Shown here: positions 18,088 through 27,528 of the stretch, in pieces
Position numbering within the stretch: position 1 is the first letter of the stretch
Layout of the letters: the number at the start of each line of letters is the position of its first letter
The notes under the pieces: generated by a model
Seen by the model: the letters and a program-made list of their open reading frames with translations, nothing else
Told to the model about the DNA's origin: nothing
Databases searched by the model: none
Translations under genes and position numbers: made by a program
Assembly: GCF_021044685.1 (NCBI RefSeq)
Contig: NZ_CP088014.1
Coordinates: 3,334,001-3,398,000, forward strand
Source: Bradyrhizobium daqingense
Lineage (GTDB): Bacteria > Pseudomonadota > Alphaproteobacteria > Rhizobiales > Xanthobacteraceae
Direction of reading: 5' to 3'
DNA: 64,000 bases

Positions 18088-18498
18088 ATGCAAACCCTTG
18101 GCCGCAAGTCGCTCGCCGCGATGCTGTTCCTCGTGTTGCCGTCGCTGGCCCCTGCCCAAGAAGCGCAACATGTCCGCTATCAGGACATTCGCGAAGGCGC
18201 CTATTCGATCGTTGCCCAGGTGCGAGCCAAGCCCGGAAAGGAAGACGCGTTGCGGGCCGTCACCCTGCCGCTGATCGAGCTGGTTCGCGGCGATCCCAAG
18301 AACCTCGTCTATTTCCTCCAGGAAGATCGAACCAAGCCCGGTCATTTCATCTTCTACGAGGTCTTCGCCAGCCAAGCCGATTTCGATGCGCACAATGCCA
18401 TGCCCTATGTCAAAGCGTGGTTCGCCAAGTTACCGGAGCTGGCCGAGGGCGGCGTCGAAGTCCTGCGGATGACGATCCTCGAGGTGCCTAAAAAATAG
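18088..18498 (+). CDS. Exported antibiotic-biosynthesis-monooxygenase (ABM) domain protein
   Basis: 136 residues; Sec signal peptide (SLAAMLFLVLPSLAPAQ) then a dimeric alpha/beta-barrel ABM domain: YSIVAQVRAKPGKEDALRAV, NLVYFLQEDRTKPGHFIFYEVFASQADFDAH. This fold includes quinol monooxygenases such as YgiN and heme-degrading enzymes. AAGGAG lies seven bases upstream of the ATG. 18 bases separate it from the VOC gene, so it is the last gene of the same operon. An exported ABM protein next to an exported VOC protein suggests a shared extracytoplasmic aromatic or quinone substrate (inference). Confidence 0.82.
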   Translation: MQTLGRKSLAAMLFLVLPSLAPAQEAQHVRYQDIREGAYSIVAQVRAKPGKEDALRAVTLPLIELVRGDPKNLVYFLQEDRTKPGHFIFYEVFASQADFDAHNAMPYVKAWFAKLPELAEGGVEVLRMTILEVPKK

Positions 18499-18608
18499 CC
18501 CTGCGACGAAATGCTCGCCGCGATCGTGCTAATTCAAAAGCGTTCCATTCAAGAATATTGCAGTGCATGATAATTCCAGACGATCTTCGGATCGATTGGC
18601 AATGATCA

Positions 18609-21482
18609 ATGCAGGCGGCCACGGCAATATCGCAACGAGACTCACGCCGACAGGAACTCACGTTCTCCTTCGGCCCGTTCAAGCTGATTCCCGGCCGCCA
18701 GCTGCTCCTCCTCGACGGGCGTCCCGTCAAATTGGGCGGACGTGCGTTCGAGCTCTTGCAGCTGCTGGTGCAGCGTCGCGGTGAACTGGTCAGCAAGAAG
18801 GAGCTGATGGCGGCCGCCTGGCCGGGGACCTTCCTCCACGACAGCAATCTCAAGGTCAATATGTGGAGCTTGCGCCGTTCGCTGGGCGATACCCAGATCG
18901 AGCCGGTGTACATCGCGACCGTGCCGCGCCGAGGGTACAAGTTCATTGCGAACGTGCAGACCAGCATCGGCGAGGTCGAGAACGATCTCGCCGAGCCGGT
19001 GCCCGTATCCAGACCGCCATCTTTGCGGGGGATCGTCGGGCGCGAGGCGGAAATTGCCGACATTTCCGAAGTGTTGACGAACACAAGGCATGTCACCCTG
19101 GCCGGCCCAGGCGGGGTCGGCAAGACGACAGTCGCCCTTGCGGCGGCCCGGGTGTTCGCTCCACGATGCCGCGACGGCATGTGCTTCGTCGATCTCGCGA
19201 CGATTTCAGATCCGATGCTGTTCGGCGCGGCGCTGGTGACGGCGCTGGGCATCAGGGGCAATCCGGACAACAGCCTGGCTGCGGTCCTCGATTATCTGAG
19301 ACCGCGGCAGATGCTGCTCGTTCTGGACAATTGCGAGCATGTGCTGCCTGCGGCCACGATCTTTGCCGGCAAGCTCATGGCGGACACCTCACCGTCCAGG
19401 CTGCTTGCAACGAGTCGCGAACCGCTTGGCACCGTCGCCGAACATGTCGTGCGGCTTGGATCGCTGCCCTCGCCGCGGCCCGGTCTTGCTCTGACGCTCG
19501 ATCAGGCCCTCGGATTTCCCGCGGTCCAGCTGTTCGTCCGTCGCGCCTCCGAATGGTCGGATTACCAGTTCGTCGATGGCGATTGCGAGGCCGTCGCCTC
19601 GATCTGCCATTCGCTCGACGGCCTTCCGCTCGCCATTGAGCTGGCGGCAGCCCAGATCGGCACATTCAGTCCGCGCCAGTTGGTAGCGCTGCTCGATCAA
19701 AAGCTAGGTTTTCGCGCGCCCGGCACCGAGGGCGCATCGCCGCGCCACGAAACGCTCATGGCGGCGATCGACTGGAGCTTCAAGCTCCTGCCGCACAAGG
19801 AGGCCACGCTGTTTAGCCTGCTGTCGGTGTTCAGTGACGCGTTCGAGGCGGAGGATGCCGCATTCGTCGCCGAGGCGTCAGGGCTTTCCCCAGTCGACGT
19901 CGCCGCGGGCCTCGGCAGCCTCGTCACGAAATCGCTATTGGGCGCGCAGGCAAAAGGGCCAAGCCTGCGCTATCGGATGCTCGACAGCACACGTCGCTAT
20001 GCAGCCGAGCGGCGCCAGGCCGATCCAGCCTGCGGGCAAGCACTGCGTCGTCATGCGCAGCGTGTCCTGGCCTTGTTCGAACAGTCTGAAGACGAGTGGA
20101 ACTGGCGCGAGCCGGCCGATTGGACGCAACGCTATCTCGGCCGCATCGCGGATTTGAGGGCTGCTCTGTCGTGGGCGTTTGGCGAAGAGGGAGACCCCGT
20201 CCTCGGCATCAGGCTGAACGTTGCCGGGATCACGCTCTGGTCCGAGACTTCGATCCTGTCCGAAGCTCAGGCGCGGTGGGGGTCCGCGCTCGCTCTGGCC
20301 AAATCCATCGCATGTGACGATTTGCTGAGAGCCAAGCTTGCTTGTGCACTGGGATGGAGCCTGTTCTATGCCCGCAAGCTGCCGAACGAGGCCGAGGTCG
20401 TCTGGCTCGACGCTATTCTCTTTGCAAGGCGCGCTACCAATATCGAGTATCAACAGCGTGCGCTGGTTGGGTTCGCCTTCTACTTGTTGCAGATCGGCCA
20501 TGTCCCGCGCGCCATCACCTATCTCGAGGAAGCCACGGGGCTGGGCGACCGCGACCGCGATTTGACCGCGACGTCCGGAGCCGACCGGGCGCTGGCCTGG
20601 GCTCGCGCCTTCGCCGGCGAACTGAGCAAGAGCCGCCCGGCTCTCGATCGGCTCGCCGCGACCCATTCGCTTGCCGAGGGTCGTTCGCGCAAGGATGCCA
20701 ACGAAGTCTATCGCTTTATCACAGTCCGCTTCAATCTGCCCTTCGTCGCGTGGATGCAAGGCCAGGCCGACCATGCGGCGAAACTCGCCCGCGCCGCTGT
20801 CGATGCCGCCGATCGCAGCGGTCAATGGGTGTCGCAATCGAATGCGCTCGGGCTTGCCGCACTTCCCGTCTCGCTCGAGACCGGAAATCTGGCTGCGCTC
20901 GAGAGCTATGCCGAGCGGCTGCGTCGCAATCTGGAGCGCGAGCGCATCTCGCGCTGGGTTCCGGTCGAACGCTATTTCTCCGCCTGCCTTCGCGATCTGC
21001 GCGGCGACAGGCGCGCGGTCGAGGATATCAAAGCCGCGATCGATGAGCTGATCGAATGCCGCTTCGTGATGCGGATCGGCAGCTATCTCGCCGTCCTCGC
21101 CCGCGCTCTTCTGCGACAAGGGCGGATCGAGGAAGCGCGCGAGGCCATGGCACGGGCCATCGACCACCAGGAACGTCAGGGTGAACGCTGGTGCCGCTCG
21201 GAGCTTCAGCGGGTCGATGCGTCGATCCTGCTTCACGAAGGTGAGCCGCTGCGCGCTGAAAAGCGGCTCCAACAGGCGCTCGTAGAAGCGCGCGCGATAG
21301 GAGCGAAGACCTTCGAGTTGCGGATCGCCACCGATCTTGCCGCGCATTGGATCGCGACCGGTCGCAGCTCCAAGGCCATCCGGTTGCTCGCGCCGATCTA
21401 CCAAGAGTTCACCGAGGGCTTCGCGACCCAGGACCTCGTTGCTGCCTCACGCCTGCTGCAGCCGTTGCGGGCCAGCGGCTAG
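18609..21482 (+). CDS. Large winged-helix/STAND-type ATPase transcriptional regulator
   Basis: 957 residues. Residues ~18-112 are an OmpR/CadC-type winged helix (FSFGPFKLIPGRQLLL ... IYIATVPRRGYKF pattern, here VYIATVPRRGYKFIANV). An NB-ARC-like ATPase follows, with Walker A GPGGVGKTT at ~residue 165 and Walker B LLVLDNCEH at ~237, then TSREPLG (sensor) and GLPLAIELAA near 340. The rest (~500-957) is helical and TPR-like. Such STAND proteins couple ligand sensing and ATP-driven oligomerisation to transcription. It is 110 bases beyond the ABM gene on the same strand, so it probably controls the adjacent catabolic operons. The ligand is unknown. Confidence 0.85.
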   Translation: MQAATAISQRDSRRQELTFSFGPFKLIPGRQLLLLDGRPVKLGGRAFELLQLLVQRRGELVSKKELMAAAWPGTFLHDSNLKVNMWSLRRSLGDTQIEPVYIATVPRRGYKFIANVQTSIGEVENDLAEPVPVSRPPSLRGIVGREAEIADISEVLTNTRHVTLAGPGGVGKTTVALAAARVFAPRCRDGMCFVDLATISDPMLFGAALVTALGIRGNPDNSLAAVLDYLRPRQMLLVLDNCEHVLPAATIFAGKLMADTSPSRLLATSREPLGTVAEHVVRLGSLPSPRPGLALTLDQALGFPAVQLFVRRASEWSDYQFVDGDCEAVASICHSLDGLPLAIELAAAQIGTFSPRQLVALLDQKLGFRAPGTEGASPRHETLMAAIDWSFKLLPHKEATLFSLLSVFSDAFEAEDAAFVAEASGLSPVDVAAGLGSLVTKSLLGAQAKGPSLRYRMLDSTRRYAAERRQADPACGQALRRHAQRVLALFEQSEDEWNWREPADWTQRYLGRIADLRAALSWAFGEEGDPVLGIRLNVAGITLWSETSILSEAQARWGSALALAKSIACDDLLRAKLACALGWSLFYARKLPNEAEVVWLDAILFARRATNIEYQQRALVGFAFYLLQIGHVPRAITYLEEATGLGDRDRDLTATSGADRALAWARAFAGELSKSRPALDRLAATHSLAEGRSRKDANEVYRFITVRFNLPFVAWMQGQADHAAKLARAAVDAADRSGQWVSQSNALGLAALPVSLETGNLAALESYAERLRRNLERERISRWVPVERYFSACLRDLRGDRRAVEDIKAAIDELIECRFVMRIGSYLAVLARALLRQGRIEEAREAMARAIDHQERQGERWCRSELQRVDASILLHEGEPLRAEKRLQQALVEARAIGAKTFELRIATDLAAHWIATGRSSKAIRLLAPIYQEFTEGFATQDLVAASRLLQPLRASG

Positions 21483-21611
21483 GCATTCGTTCCAGCGGAA
21501 CATCCGGCAGATCGTAGCGCACGGGAGCCCGGCGTTTGGGTCGGCCCTGATCCCATGACATCGGGACGTGGATCGGTATACTGCCACCACGACCGGAACA
21601 AGGATCAGACG

Positions 21612-23933
21612 ATGGACGATACGATTGGCTTTCCCGACCCCGGCCTCGACCTGTCCGACGGCTTCAAGCCGCACACCTCGCATTGGGGCGTGTTTTCGGC
21701 ACGCAACGGCAAGGCCGGACTCGAGGTGAGGGCCTATGCGGGCGATCCCGATCCGAACGGCATCATTGACAATTTCCCCGGCGCATTGCGTCACCAGGCC
21801 CGCATTGCCCAGCCGGCGATCCGCCGCGGCTGGCTCGAGCGCGGTCCGGGTCCCGACGATCGCCGTGGCCGTGACGAATTCGTCTCCGTCAGCTGGGACA
21901 AGGCGCTCGACCTGCTCGGCGACGAGCTGATCCGCATCCGCGACACGCGCGGCCCCGGTGCCGTCTTCGGCGGCTCCTATGGCTGGTCGAGCGCGGGCCG
22001 TTTCCATCACGCCCAGAGCCAGGTGCATCGCTTTCTCAATATCGCGATGGGCGGCTATGTGCGTTCGGTTAACACCTATTCCTCAGGCGCGTCCTCGGTG
22101 CTGCTGCCCCAGATCCTCTGCGGATACGAGGACATCACCAAGCGCAACGTCACCTGGGAGCAGATCGCCGCGGACACCGAGATCGTGCTGGCGTTTGGCG
22201 GCATGGCGCTGAAGAACTCGATGGTGGCCGGCGGCTCGATCAGCAAGCATGTCGAGCGCGGCGCCATGGCAGCGGCGCGTAAGCGCGGCTGCGAGTTCGT
22301 TCTGGTCAGTCCCCTGCGCGACGATCTGCCGGTCGAAGCCGGGGCCGAATGGATGAGTTGCATACCCGGCACCGATACCGCGCTGATGCTCGGCATCGTC
22401 CACACGCTGGTCGCTGAGAACCTGCACGATCAGGCCTTCCTCGATCGCTACACGGAGGGTTGGCCCGTCTTCCTGCGCTATCTCACCGGGGACAGCGACG
22501 GGCAACCCAAGCACGCCGAATGGGCCGCCGCAATCTCGGGCGTCGACGCCAACACGATCCGCAAGCTCGCCCGCCGCGCCGCCGGAAAGCGCGCGCTGAT
22601 CACCGTCTCGCATTCGCTGCAGCGCGCCGAGCATGGCGAGCAGCCGGTGTGGATGGGCCTGGTGCTGGCGGCAGCGCTCGGCCAGATCGGGCTGTCCGGC
22701 GGCGGCTATGCCTATTCGCTCGGGGCGATCGGCTATTACGGCCGGCGCGTCAACGACGTGCCGGGGCCGACGCTGGGGCAGGGCCGCAATGGCGTTGCCG
22801 ATTTCATTCCGGTGGCGCGCATCGCCGACATGCTGCTGGGTCCCGGCAGCACCTATCGCTACAACGGCGAAACGCGCACCTATCCGGATATCCGCCTCGT
22901 CTACTGGGCCGGCGGCAATCCCTTCCATCATCATCAGGACATCAACCGCCTGCGCAAGGCGTTTGCAAAGGTCGACACGCTGGTCGTGCACGAGCTCGGC
23001 TGGACCGCGACGGCCAGGCACGCCGATATCGTGCTGCCCGCGACCATGACGCTGGAGCGTGAGGACATCGGCTATTCCACCAACGATCCCCTGATGGTCG
23101 CGATGCACCGGATCGCCGAGCCGTTCGGGCTTGCACGCGACGACTACGATGTCTTCGCCGATCTCGCCGAACGCCTCGGTGCGCGCGAGCCGTTCACCGA
23201 AGGCCGCACCTCAGGGCAGTGGCTTGAATATCTGTACGAGCCGACGCGCGTCTCGCTCGCCAAGCGCGGCCTGGAAGCGCCCAGCTTCGACGAGTTCTGG
23301 CAGCGCGGCAGTCTCGTCGTGCCGCAGCAGCCCGATGATGGCGGCCGGTTGCGGCGTTTCCGCGAAGATCCGGTCAATCATGCCCTGCCGACGCCGAGTG
23401 GCCGCATCGAGATTTTCTCGGCGAAGATCGCAGGGCATGGTGACGCGGATTGCCCGGGCCATCCGGTCTGGCTGGAGAAGACGGACATGCCGAAGCCGGG
23501 AGCGCCGTGCTTCCTCGTCGCCAACCAGCCGGTGACGCGTCTGCACAGCCAGCTCGATTTCGGCGGGCATTCGCTCGGCTCGAAGCATCGCGGCCGCGAG
23601 GTCGCGCGCATGAATCCGCGCGATGCGGACGCGCGCGGCATCACGGACGGCGACATCATCCGCCTGTTCAACGATCGCGGCGCCTGCCTTGCCGCCGTCC
23701 ACGTCACCGACGGCATCGCGGCCGGCGTCGTGCAGCTTCCGACCGGCGCCTGGTATGACCCCATGGACCCCGAGGACGACGCGCCGCTCTGCGTTCACGG
23801 CAATCCGAACGTGCTCACCCGCGACATCGGCACCTCGTCCTTTGCACAGGGGTGCACGGGGCAGTTGACGTCGGTCGAGGTCGAGAAGTTCACCGGTAAT
23901 CTCCCGCCGATCCGGGCGTTCGATCCGGTGTAG
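21612..23933 (+). CDS. bisC: Molybdopterin oxidoreductase of the biotin-sulfoxide/DMSO reductase family
   Basis: 773 residues of the type III DMSO reductase family (bis-MGD cofactor). Visible landmarks: SHWGVFSA near the start, GSYGWSSAGRFHHAQSQVHRF (the Ser in this loop is the usual Mo ligand), LVYWAGGNPFHHHQDINRL, HELGWTATARHADIVLPATM, and the C-terminal cap NQPVTRLHSQLD with VLTRDIGTS. No [4Fe-4S] cysteines and no Tat signal at the N-terminus, so it should be cytoplasmic like BisC, which reduces biotin or methionine sulfoxide. AAGGA precedes ATG 21612 by seven bases; a 19-codon extension exists. Followed by osmC and msrA, in line with an oxidant-repair theme. Confidence 0.85.
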   Translation: MDDTIGFPDPGLDLSDGFKPHTSHWGVFSARNGKAGLEVRAYAGDPDPNGIIDNFPGALRHQARIAQPAIRRGWLERGPGPDDRRGRDEFVSVSWDKALDLLGDELIRIRDTRGPGAVFGGSYGWSSAGRFHHAQSQVHRFLNIAMGGYVRSVNTYSSGASSVLLPQILCGYEDITKRNVTWEQIAADTEIVLAFGGMALKNSMVAGGSISKHVERGAMAAARKRGCEFVLVSPLRDDLPVEAGAEWMSCIPGTDTALMLGIVHTLVAENLHDQAFLDRYTEGWPVFLRYLTGDSDGQPKHAEWAAAISGVDANTIRKLARRAAGKRALITVSHSLQRAEHGEQPVWMGLVLAAALGQIGLSGGGYAYSLGAIGYYGRRVNDVPGPTLGQGRNGVADFIPVARIADMLLGPGSTYRYNGETRTYPDIRLVYWAGGNPFHHHQDINRLRKAFAKVDTLVVHELGWTATARHADIVLPATMTLEREDIGYSTNDPLMVAMHRIAEPFGLARDDYDVFADLAERLGAREPFTEGRTSGQWLEYLYEPTRVSLAKRGLEAPSFDEFWQRGSLVVPQQPDDGGRLRRFREDPVNHALPTPSGRIEIFSAKIAGHGDADCPGHPVWLEKTDMPKPGAPCFLVANQPVTRLHSQLDFGGHSLGSKHRGREVARMNPRDADARGITDGDIIRLFNDRGACLAAVHVTDGIAAGVVQLPTGAWYDPMDPEDDAPLCVHGNPNVLTRDIGTSSFAQGCTGQLTSVEVEKFTGNLPPIRAFDPV

Positions 23934-24048
23934 CGGCAAGGGTTGCTCTTCGGCGTTCCGCGGTTGCAAAAGCTTGCTGCGCGGTCACGCCGATGTCGCC
24001 TTTCAACGGTACGAGCGCGGGGGCCCAAATCGAACCAGGAGAACCAGG

Positions 24049-24471
24049 ATGATCCGCAAGGCAACAGCAGTATGGAAGGGGACCGGTCGTGACGGCACGG
24101 GCCAGCTCTCCAGCGAATCCGGTGTGCTCGCGCACACGCCCTATTCGTTCAAAACCCGCTTCGAGAACGAGAAGGGGACCAATCCGGAGGAGCTGATCGC
24201 CGCGGCCCATGCCGGCTGTTTTACGATGGCGTTGGCCTTCGGCCTTCAGATGGCGGGTTTTACGCCGGAGGAGCTCTCGACGGAGGCCGCCGTCACGCTC
24301 GAGCCGGAAGGCAAGGGCTTCAAGATCAGCAAGTCGGCGCTCACCTTGCGCGCGAAAGTGCCGAATCTCGATGATGCGGGCTTCGCGAAGATCGCCGGCG
24401 AGGCCGAGAAGAACTGTCCGGTGTCGAAGGTGCTCAACGCCGCCATCACGCTCGACGCCAAGCTGGGCTAG
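24049..24471 (+). CDS. osmC: OsmC/Ohr-family peroxiredoxin
   Basis: 140 residues. Thiol peroxidase that reduces organic hydroperoxides. Both redox cysteines are present: the peroxidatic one in [13 protein letters not shown] (~residue 56) and the resolving one in [12 protein letters not shown] (~residue 123). The N-terminus [17 protein letters not shown] is that of the OsmC branch rather than Ohr. Start ATG 24049, with AGGAGAACCAGG just before it. It is followed by msrA 154 bases downstream on the same strand. Confidence 0.93.
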   Translation: MIRKATAVWKGTGRDGTGQLSSESGVLAHTPYSFKTRFENEKGTNPEELIAAAHAGCFTMALAFGLQMAGFTPEELSTEAAVTLEPEGKGFKISKSALTLRAKVPNLDDAGFAKIAGEAEKNCPVSKVLNAAITLDAKLG

Positions 24472-24625
24472 CGGCGAGCTCTCGTGTCCATCCGGTTCTG
24501 AGAGGCGGAAGCGGCCGAAGCTTGGGCTCGCGAGAGGAGCCGGATGGACAAAGACCTGTCTTTCGGCCGGGCACCCGAAGGCATATATTCTCAGAACGGA
24601 CGGAGCGATCAACAGGGAGCGTCAG

Positions 24626-25141
24626 ATGACGACAGAGCGCGCAGTTTTGGCCGGAGGCTGCTTCTGGGGCATGCAGGATCTGATCCGCAAGCAGCCCGGT
24701 GTGATCTCTACCCGCGTCGGCTACACCGGCGGGCATGTGAAGAACGCCACTTATCGCAACCACGAAGGGCACGCCGAAGCCATCGAGATCATCTTCAATC
24801 CCGCCAAGACGAGCTTCCGGACCATGCTGGAGTTCTTCTTCCAGATCCATGATCCGACCACACTCAACCGTCAGGGCAACGATCTCGGCACGAGCTATCG
24901 TTCGGCGATCTTCTACACGAGTGATCAGCAGAAGCGGATCGCCGAAGACACCATCGCCGACGTCGAAGCGTCTGGTCTGTGGCCCGGCAAGGTGGTGACC
25001 GAAGTCGCGCCTGCAACAGAGTTCTGGGAAGCCGAGCCCGAGCATCAGGATTATCTCGAACGCTATCCTGCCGGATACACCTGTCACTTCATCCGGCCCG
25101 ACTGGAAGCTGCCGCGCCGGGCAGTTGCTGCCGAAGGCTAG
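24626..25141 (+). CDS. msrA: Peptide-methionine (S)-S-oxide reductase
   Basis: Repairs methionine-S-sulfoxide in proteins. 171 residues with the catalytic GGCFWGMQD at residues 10-18 and the family features [23 protein letters not shown] and [12 protein letters not shown]. No N-terminal signal, so cytoplasmic. Second in order after osmC; together with the BisC-type enzyme upstream it forms a set for oxidised sulfur compounds. The much longer in-frame ORF upstream is a shadow of osmC. Confidence 0.95.
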   Translation: MTTERAVLAGGCFWGMQDLIRKQPGVISTRVGYTGGHVKNATYRNHEGHAEAIEIIFNPAKTSFRTMLEFFFQIHDPTTLNRQGNDLGTSYRSAIFYTSDQQKRIAEDTIADVEASGLWPGKVVTEVAPATEFWEAEPEHQDYLERYPAGYTCHFIRPDWKLPRRAVAAEG

Positions 25142-25291
25142 GCCGAGCCGTCGTGCGGTCAATGCGCGCGGCAGCCCGGCCATGTGCAATTAGGTCGTGG
25201 GCAACGCGGATGTCGGCGATGCCCATCGCCTCACGCGAGCGCGCGTGACGACGCCGGCGATCAATCGGGGCTCAGCGATCCGTGAGTTCTC

Positions 25292-26452
25292 TCAGGCTTC
25301 GACGCGCGATGTCCGGGCCTGCTCCCGCGAGACGATGCCCGCCGTCAGCGTAACGAGACCCATCAGCGCCGCCAGCAGCCAGAACGCCGTCGGCAGCCCG
25401 CTGACGCGCGCCACGAAGCCGACGCCGGCGGGGCCGATCAGGATCCCGGCATAGCCGGCGGTCGTGATCGCCGCGACCGCCAGCCCCGTGGGCATGGCGG
25501 TCTGCTTGGCCGCCCCACGGAACAGCACCGGCACGAGGTTCGATGCGCCGAGGCCGATGAGCAGGAAGCCGGCCATCGCGACCGCCGCAATTGGAGCCGT
25601 GAGGAGGACCACGAAGCCTGCGATGGCGATCAGGCTTCCCCAAAACAGCGTCGTGCGGTCGCCGATGCGCGCGACGACGGCATCGCCGCCGAGCCGCCCG
25701 ATCGTCATCGCGATCGAGAACACGATATAGCCGGCGCCGCCTTGCGCCTCGGAGACGAGGCCTGCGCCGATGACCAGCAGGGCGCCCCAATCGAGCATCG
25801 CGCCTTCGACGAGAAAGGTGATGGCGCCGAGCAGCGCGAGCAGCAGCACCGATCCATGCGGCAGCACGAACAGCGGCCCCTCCTGTGCCTGCGCCGCACG
25901 GAGCAGTCGGGGAGAGGTCACCAGCATCGCGATCAGCATCAGGACGGAGCAGATCAGGGTGCAGGTGAGCGCGCCAAGCTGCAGCGAGAGCAGCGCCGTC
26001 ATCAACGCGGATCCGGCGAAGCCGCCGATGCTGAACAGAGCGTGGAAGCCGGACATCAGCGGACGAGCCGCGGCGCGCTCGACCTCCACGGCATGAATGT
26101 TCATCGCGACGTCGATCGAGCCGAGCGCAGCACCGAATGCAAACAACGCAAGCGCCAGCGTTGCGGGCGAGCTCGCGATCGCGAGCAACGGCAGGACGAC
26201 GGCGAGACCGAACCCGCCCGCGAGGATGATCGGCCTGCTGCCATAGCGCGCGCTCAGCACGCCGGTTAGAAGCATGGCGAGGACCGATCCGATGCCGAGG
26301 CTGAGAAGCAGCAGTCCGAGGATACCGTCGTCGACGCCGAGGCGCGACTTCGCGAACGGCACCAGCGGCGCCCAGCATGCGATGCCGAAGCCCGCGACGA
26401 GGAAGGCGAGCCGGGTCGCAAGGCGCGTTGCCGGCCGGTCGGCAGAAAGCAT
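25292..26452 (-). CDS. MFS transporter
   Basis: 386 residues, about 12 hydrophobic segments. Inner-membrane secondary transporter of the group often annotated YbjJ-like (LAFLVAGFGIACWAPLVPFAKSRLGVDDGILGLLLLSLGIG at the N-terminus, with conserved ARYGSRPII after helix 2, and MSGFHALFSIGGFAGSA in the middle). The inner ATG at 26452 is preferred to the longer ORF; GGAG lies close upstream. The substrate is unknown. Convergent with msrA. The 150 bases between the two stops show no strong terminator. Confidence 0.87.
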   Translation of the reverse strand: MLSADRPATRLATRLAFLVAGFGIACWAPLVPFAKSRLGVDDGILGLLLLSLGIGSVLAMLLTGVLSARYGSRPIILAGGFGLAVVLPLLAIASSPATLALALFAFGAALGSIDVAMNIHAVEVERAAARPLMSGFHALFSIGGFAGSALMTALLSLQLGALTCTLICSVLMLIAMLVTSPRLLRAAQAQEGPLFVLPHGSVLLLALLGAITFLVEGAMLDWGALLVIGAGLVSEAQGGAGYIVFSIAMTIGRLGGDAVVARIGDRTTLFWGSLIAIAGFVVLLTAPIAAVAMAGFLLIGLGASNLVPVLFRGAAKQTAMPTGLAVAAITTAGYAGILIGPAGVGFVARVSGLPTAFWLLAALMGLVTLTAGIVSREQARTSRVEA

Positions 26453-26921
26453 GGGAACTCCAGGGATCAGGCAGGGGTGGGATGCTTTCAGAAGCCCCGG
26501 AAATGCCGCGCCTTTATGTCCGCGGCTGCCCGAATCGTCGCAGCAGGCATCTCGATGCGGAATGGCTGCCGCGGGGCAAAACACCCGACCCATTTGCGCC
26601 GTCTGGGTGTCAAGCCCCGAAGCGAGAAATATTCCACTTTACCGAAATTCGGAATTGACGTATGTGTCGTCCATCCCGGCTCACCCTTGAAGGGCGGTCA
26701 TGTTGTCGTGTGATCGCAGAGCCGGGCTTGCGGTGGACGCAGCAGCGTCGTGCGCGAAAGCCAGGGGCAGGGCGGATTGCTCTCCGTGAGCCCTGAGGCA
26801 TCGCGCGGACGAGCGGCGCTGTCAGGTTCGTCGCGTCATATTCCGGTGGCAAGGTGCACAACGCCGCCGGACCCTGTGGCGCCAACGAACCGTGCGTACG
26901 GCAAAACCGTGTGGTCCTGGC

Positions 26922-27042
26922 CGTCGTTGCTACGGTCAAGCCCTTGCGGAGGCGGCATCTGCGCCAACCGGCGCAGGGCCGGTGAATTCCGTGAGGGTGA
27001 GGGAGGCCAGAAGGAACTCGGCTCCCGGGAGAGCACGGCATA
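26922..27042. repeat. 121-base dispersed intergenic repeat, copy 2
   Basis: Begins cgtcgttgctacggtcaagc, ends ctcccgggagagcacggcata, the same limits as the copy at 10483-10603. The core gaggccagaaggaa.tcggctcccgggag is almost unchanged, and differences cluster in the middle (26970-26995). The following 27043-27200 looks like further low-complexity repeat material. Confidence 0.8.
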
Positions 27043-27263
27043 AGCCGTCCGACCATCGCGCAGGGAAGGCCGTGTGTTGGGCTTCACCTGTATGCTGCTG
27101 TGCGGTTCTTCCTGCGTGTGCTTTTCGCGCAGCGGACCGCGGGTGCCGCCGGCACCCGGCCTTCCCTGCACCCTCTTGGCTTTAGAGGGTGGAGCGATCA
27201 AGCAAAGCTCGGGCGAAATGCGCCGCGAGGCTGTGAAGGCGTGTCTGCAGCCACACACTCGGT

Positions 27264-27400
27264 GTCATCGTCCGGCTTGACCGGACGATCCAGTACTCCG
27301 AGATAGTTATTGTTGAGCCGAGAGCCGCGCCGTACTGGATTCCCCGCTGGAGCCTGTCATCGGGCTCGCCGAAGGCGAGACCCGGTGGCGGGGAATGACA
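27264..27400. repeat. Composite palindromic repeat (tgtcat ... atgaca)
   Basis: Outer ends are tgtcatcgtccgg and ggggaatgaca. Inner dyads are cgtccggcttgaccggacg and cgggctcgccgaaggcgagacccg. It separates the dispersed repeat from the next palindrome and has no coding character. Confidence 0.6.
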
Positions 27401-27435
27401 GCGGAGGTTAGAGAGCCAGCTATCGCCACATACTC

Positions 27436-27528
27436 CGTCATTGCGAGGAGCGAAGCGACGAAGCAATCCAGAATCCCTCCACGGAAAGACTCTGGATTGC
27501 TTCGTCGCAAGGGCTCCTCGCAATGACG
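27436..27528. repeat. Palindromic repeat cgtcattgcgaggagc type
   Basis: Long inverted repeat: the arm cgtcattgcgaggagcg is complementary to cgctcctcgcaatgacg-like bases at the other end, and gcgacgaagcaatccaga pairs with tctggattgcttcgtcgc. Loop near 27476-27490. This element is common in Bradyrhizobium intergenic DNA (recalled, not searched). Confidence 0.8.

Noticed and set aside
26610..27056. 148-residue minus-strand frame
   Set aside because: It reads through the dispersed repeat; the same peptide pieces occur at the other repeat copy, so it is repeat-derived.
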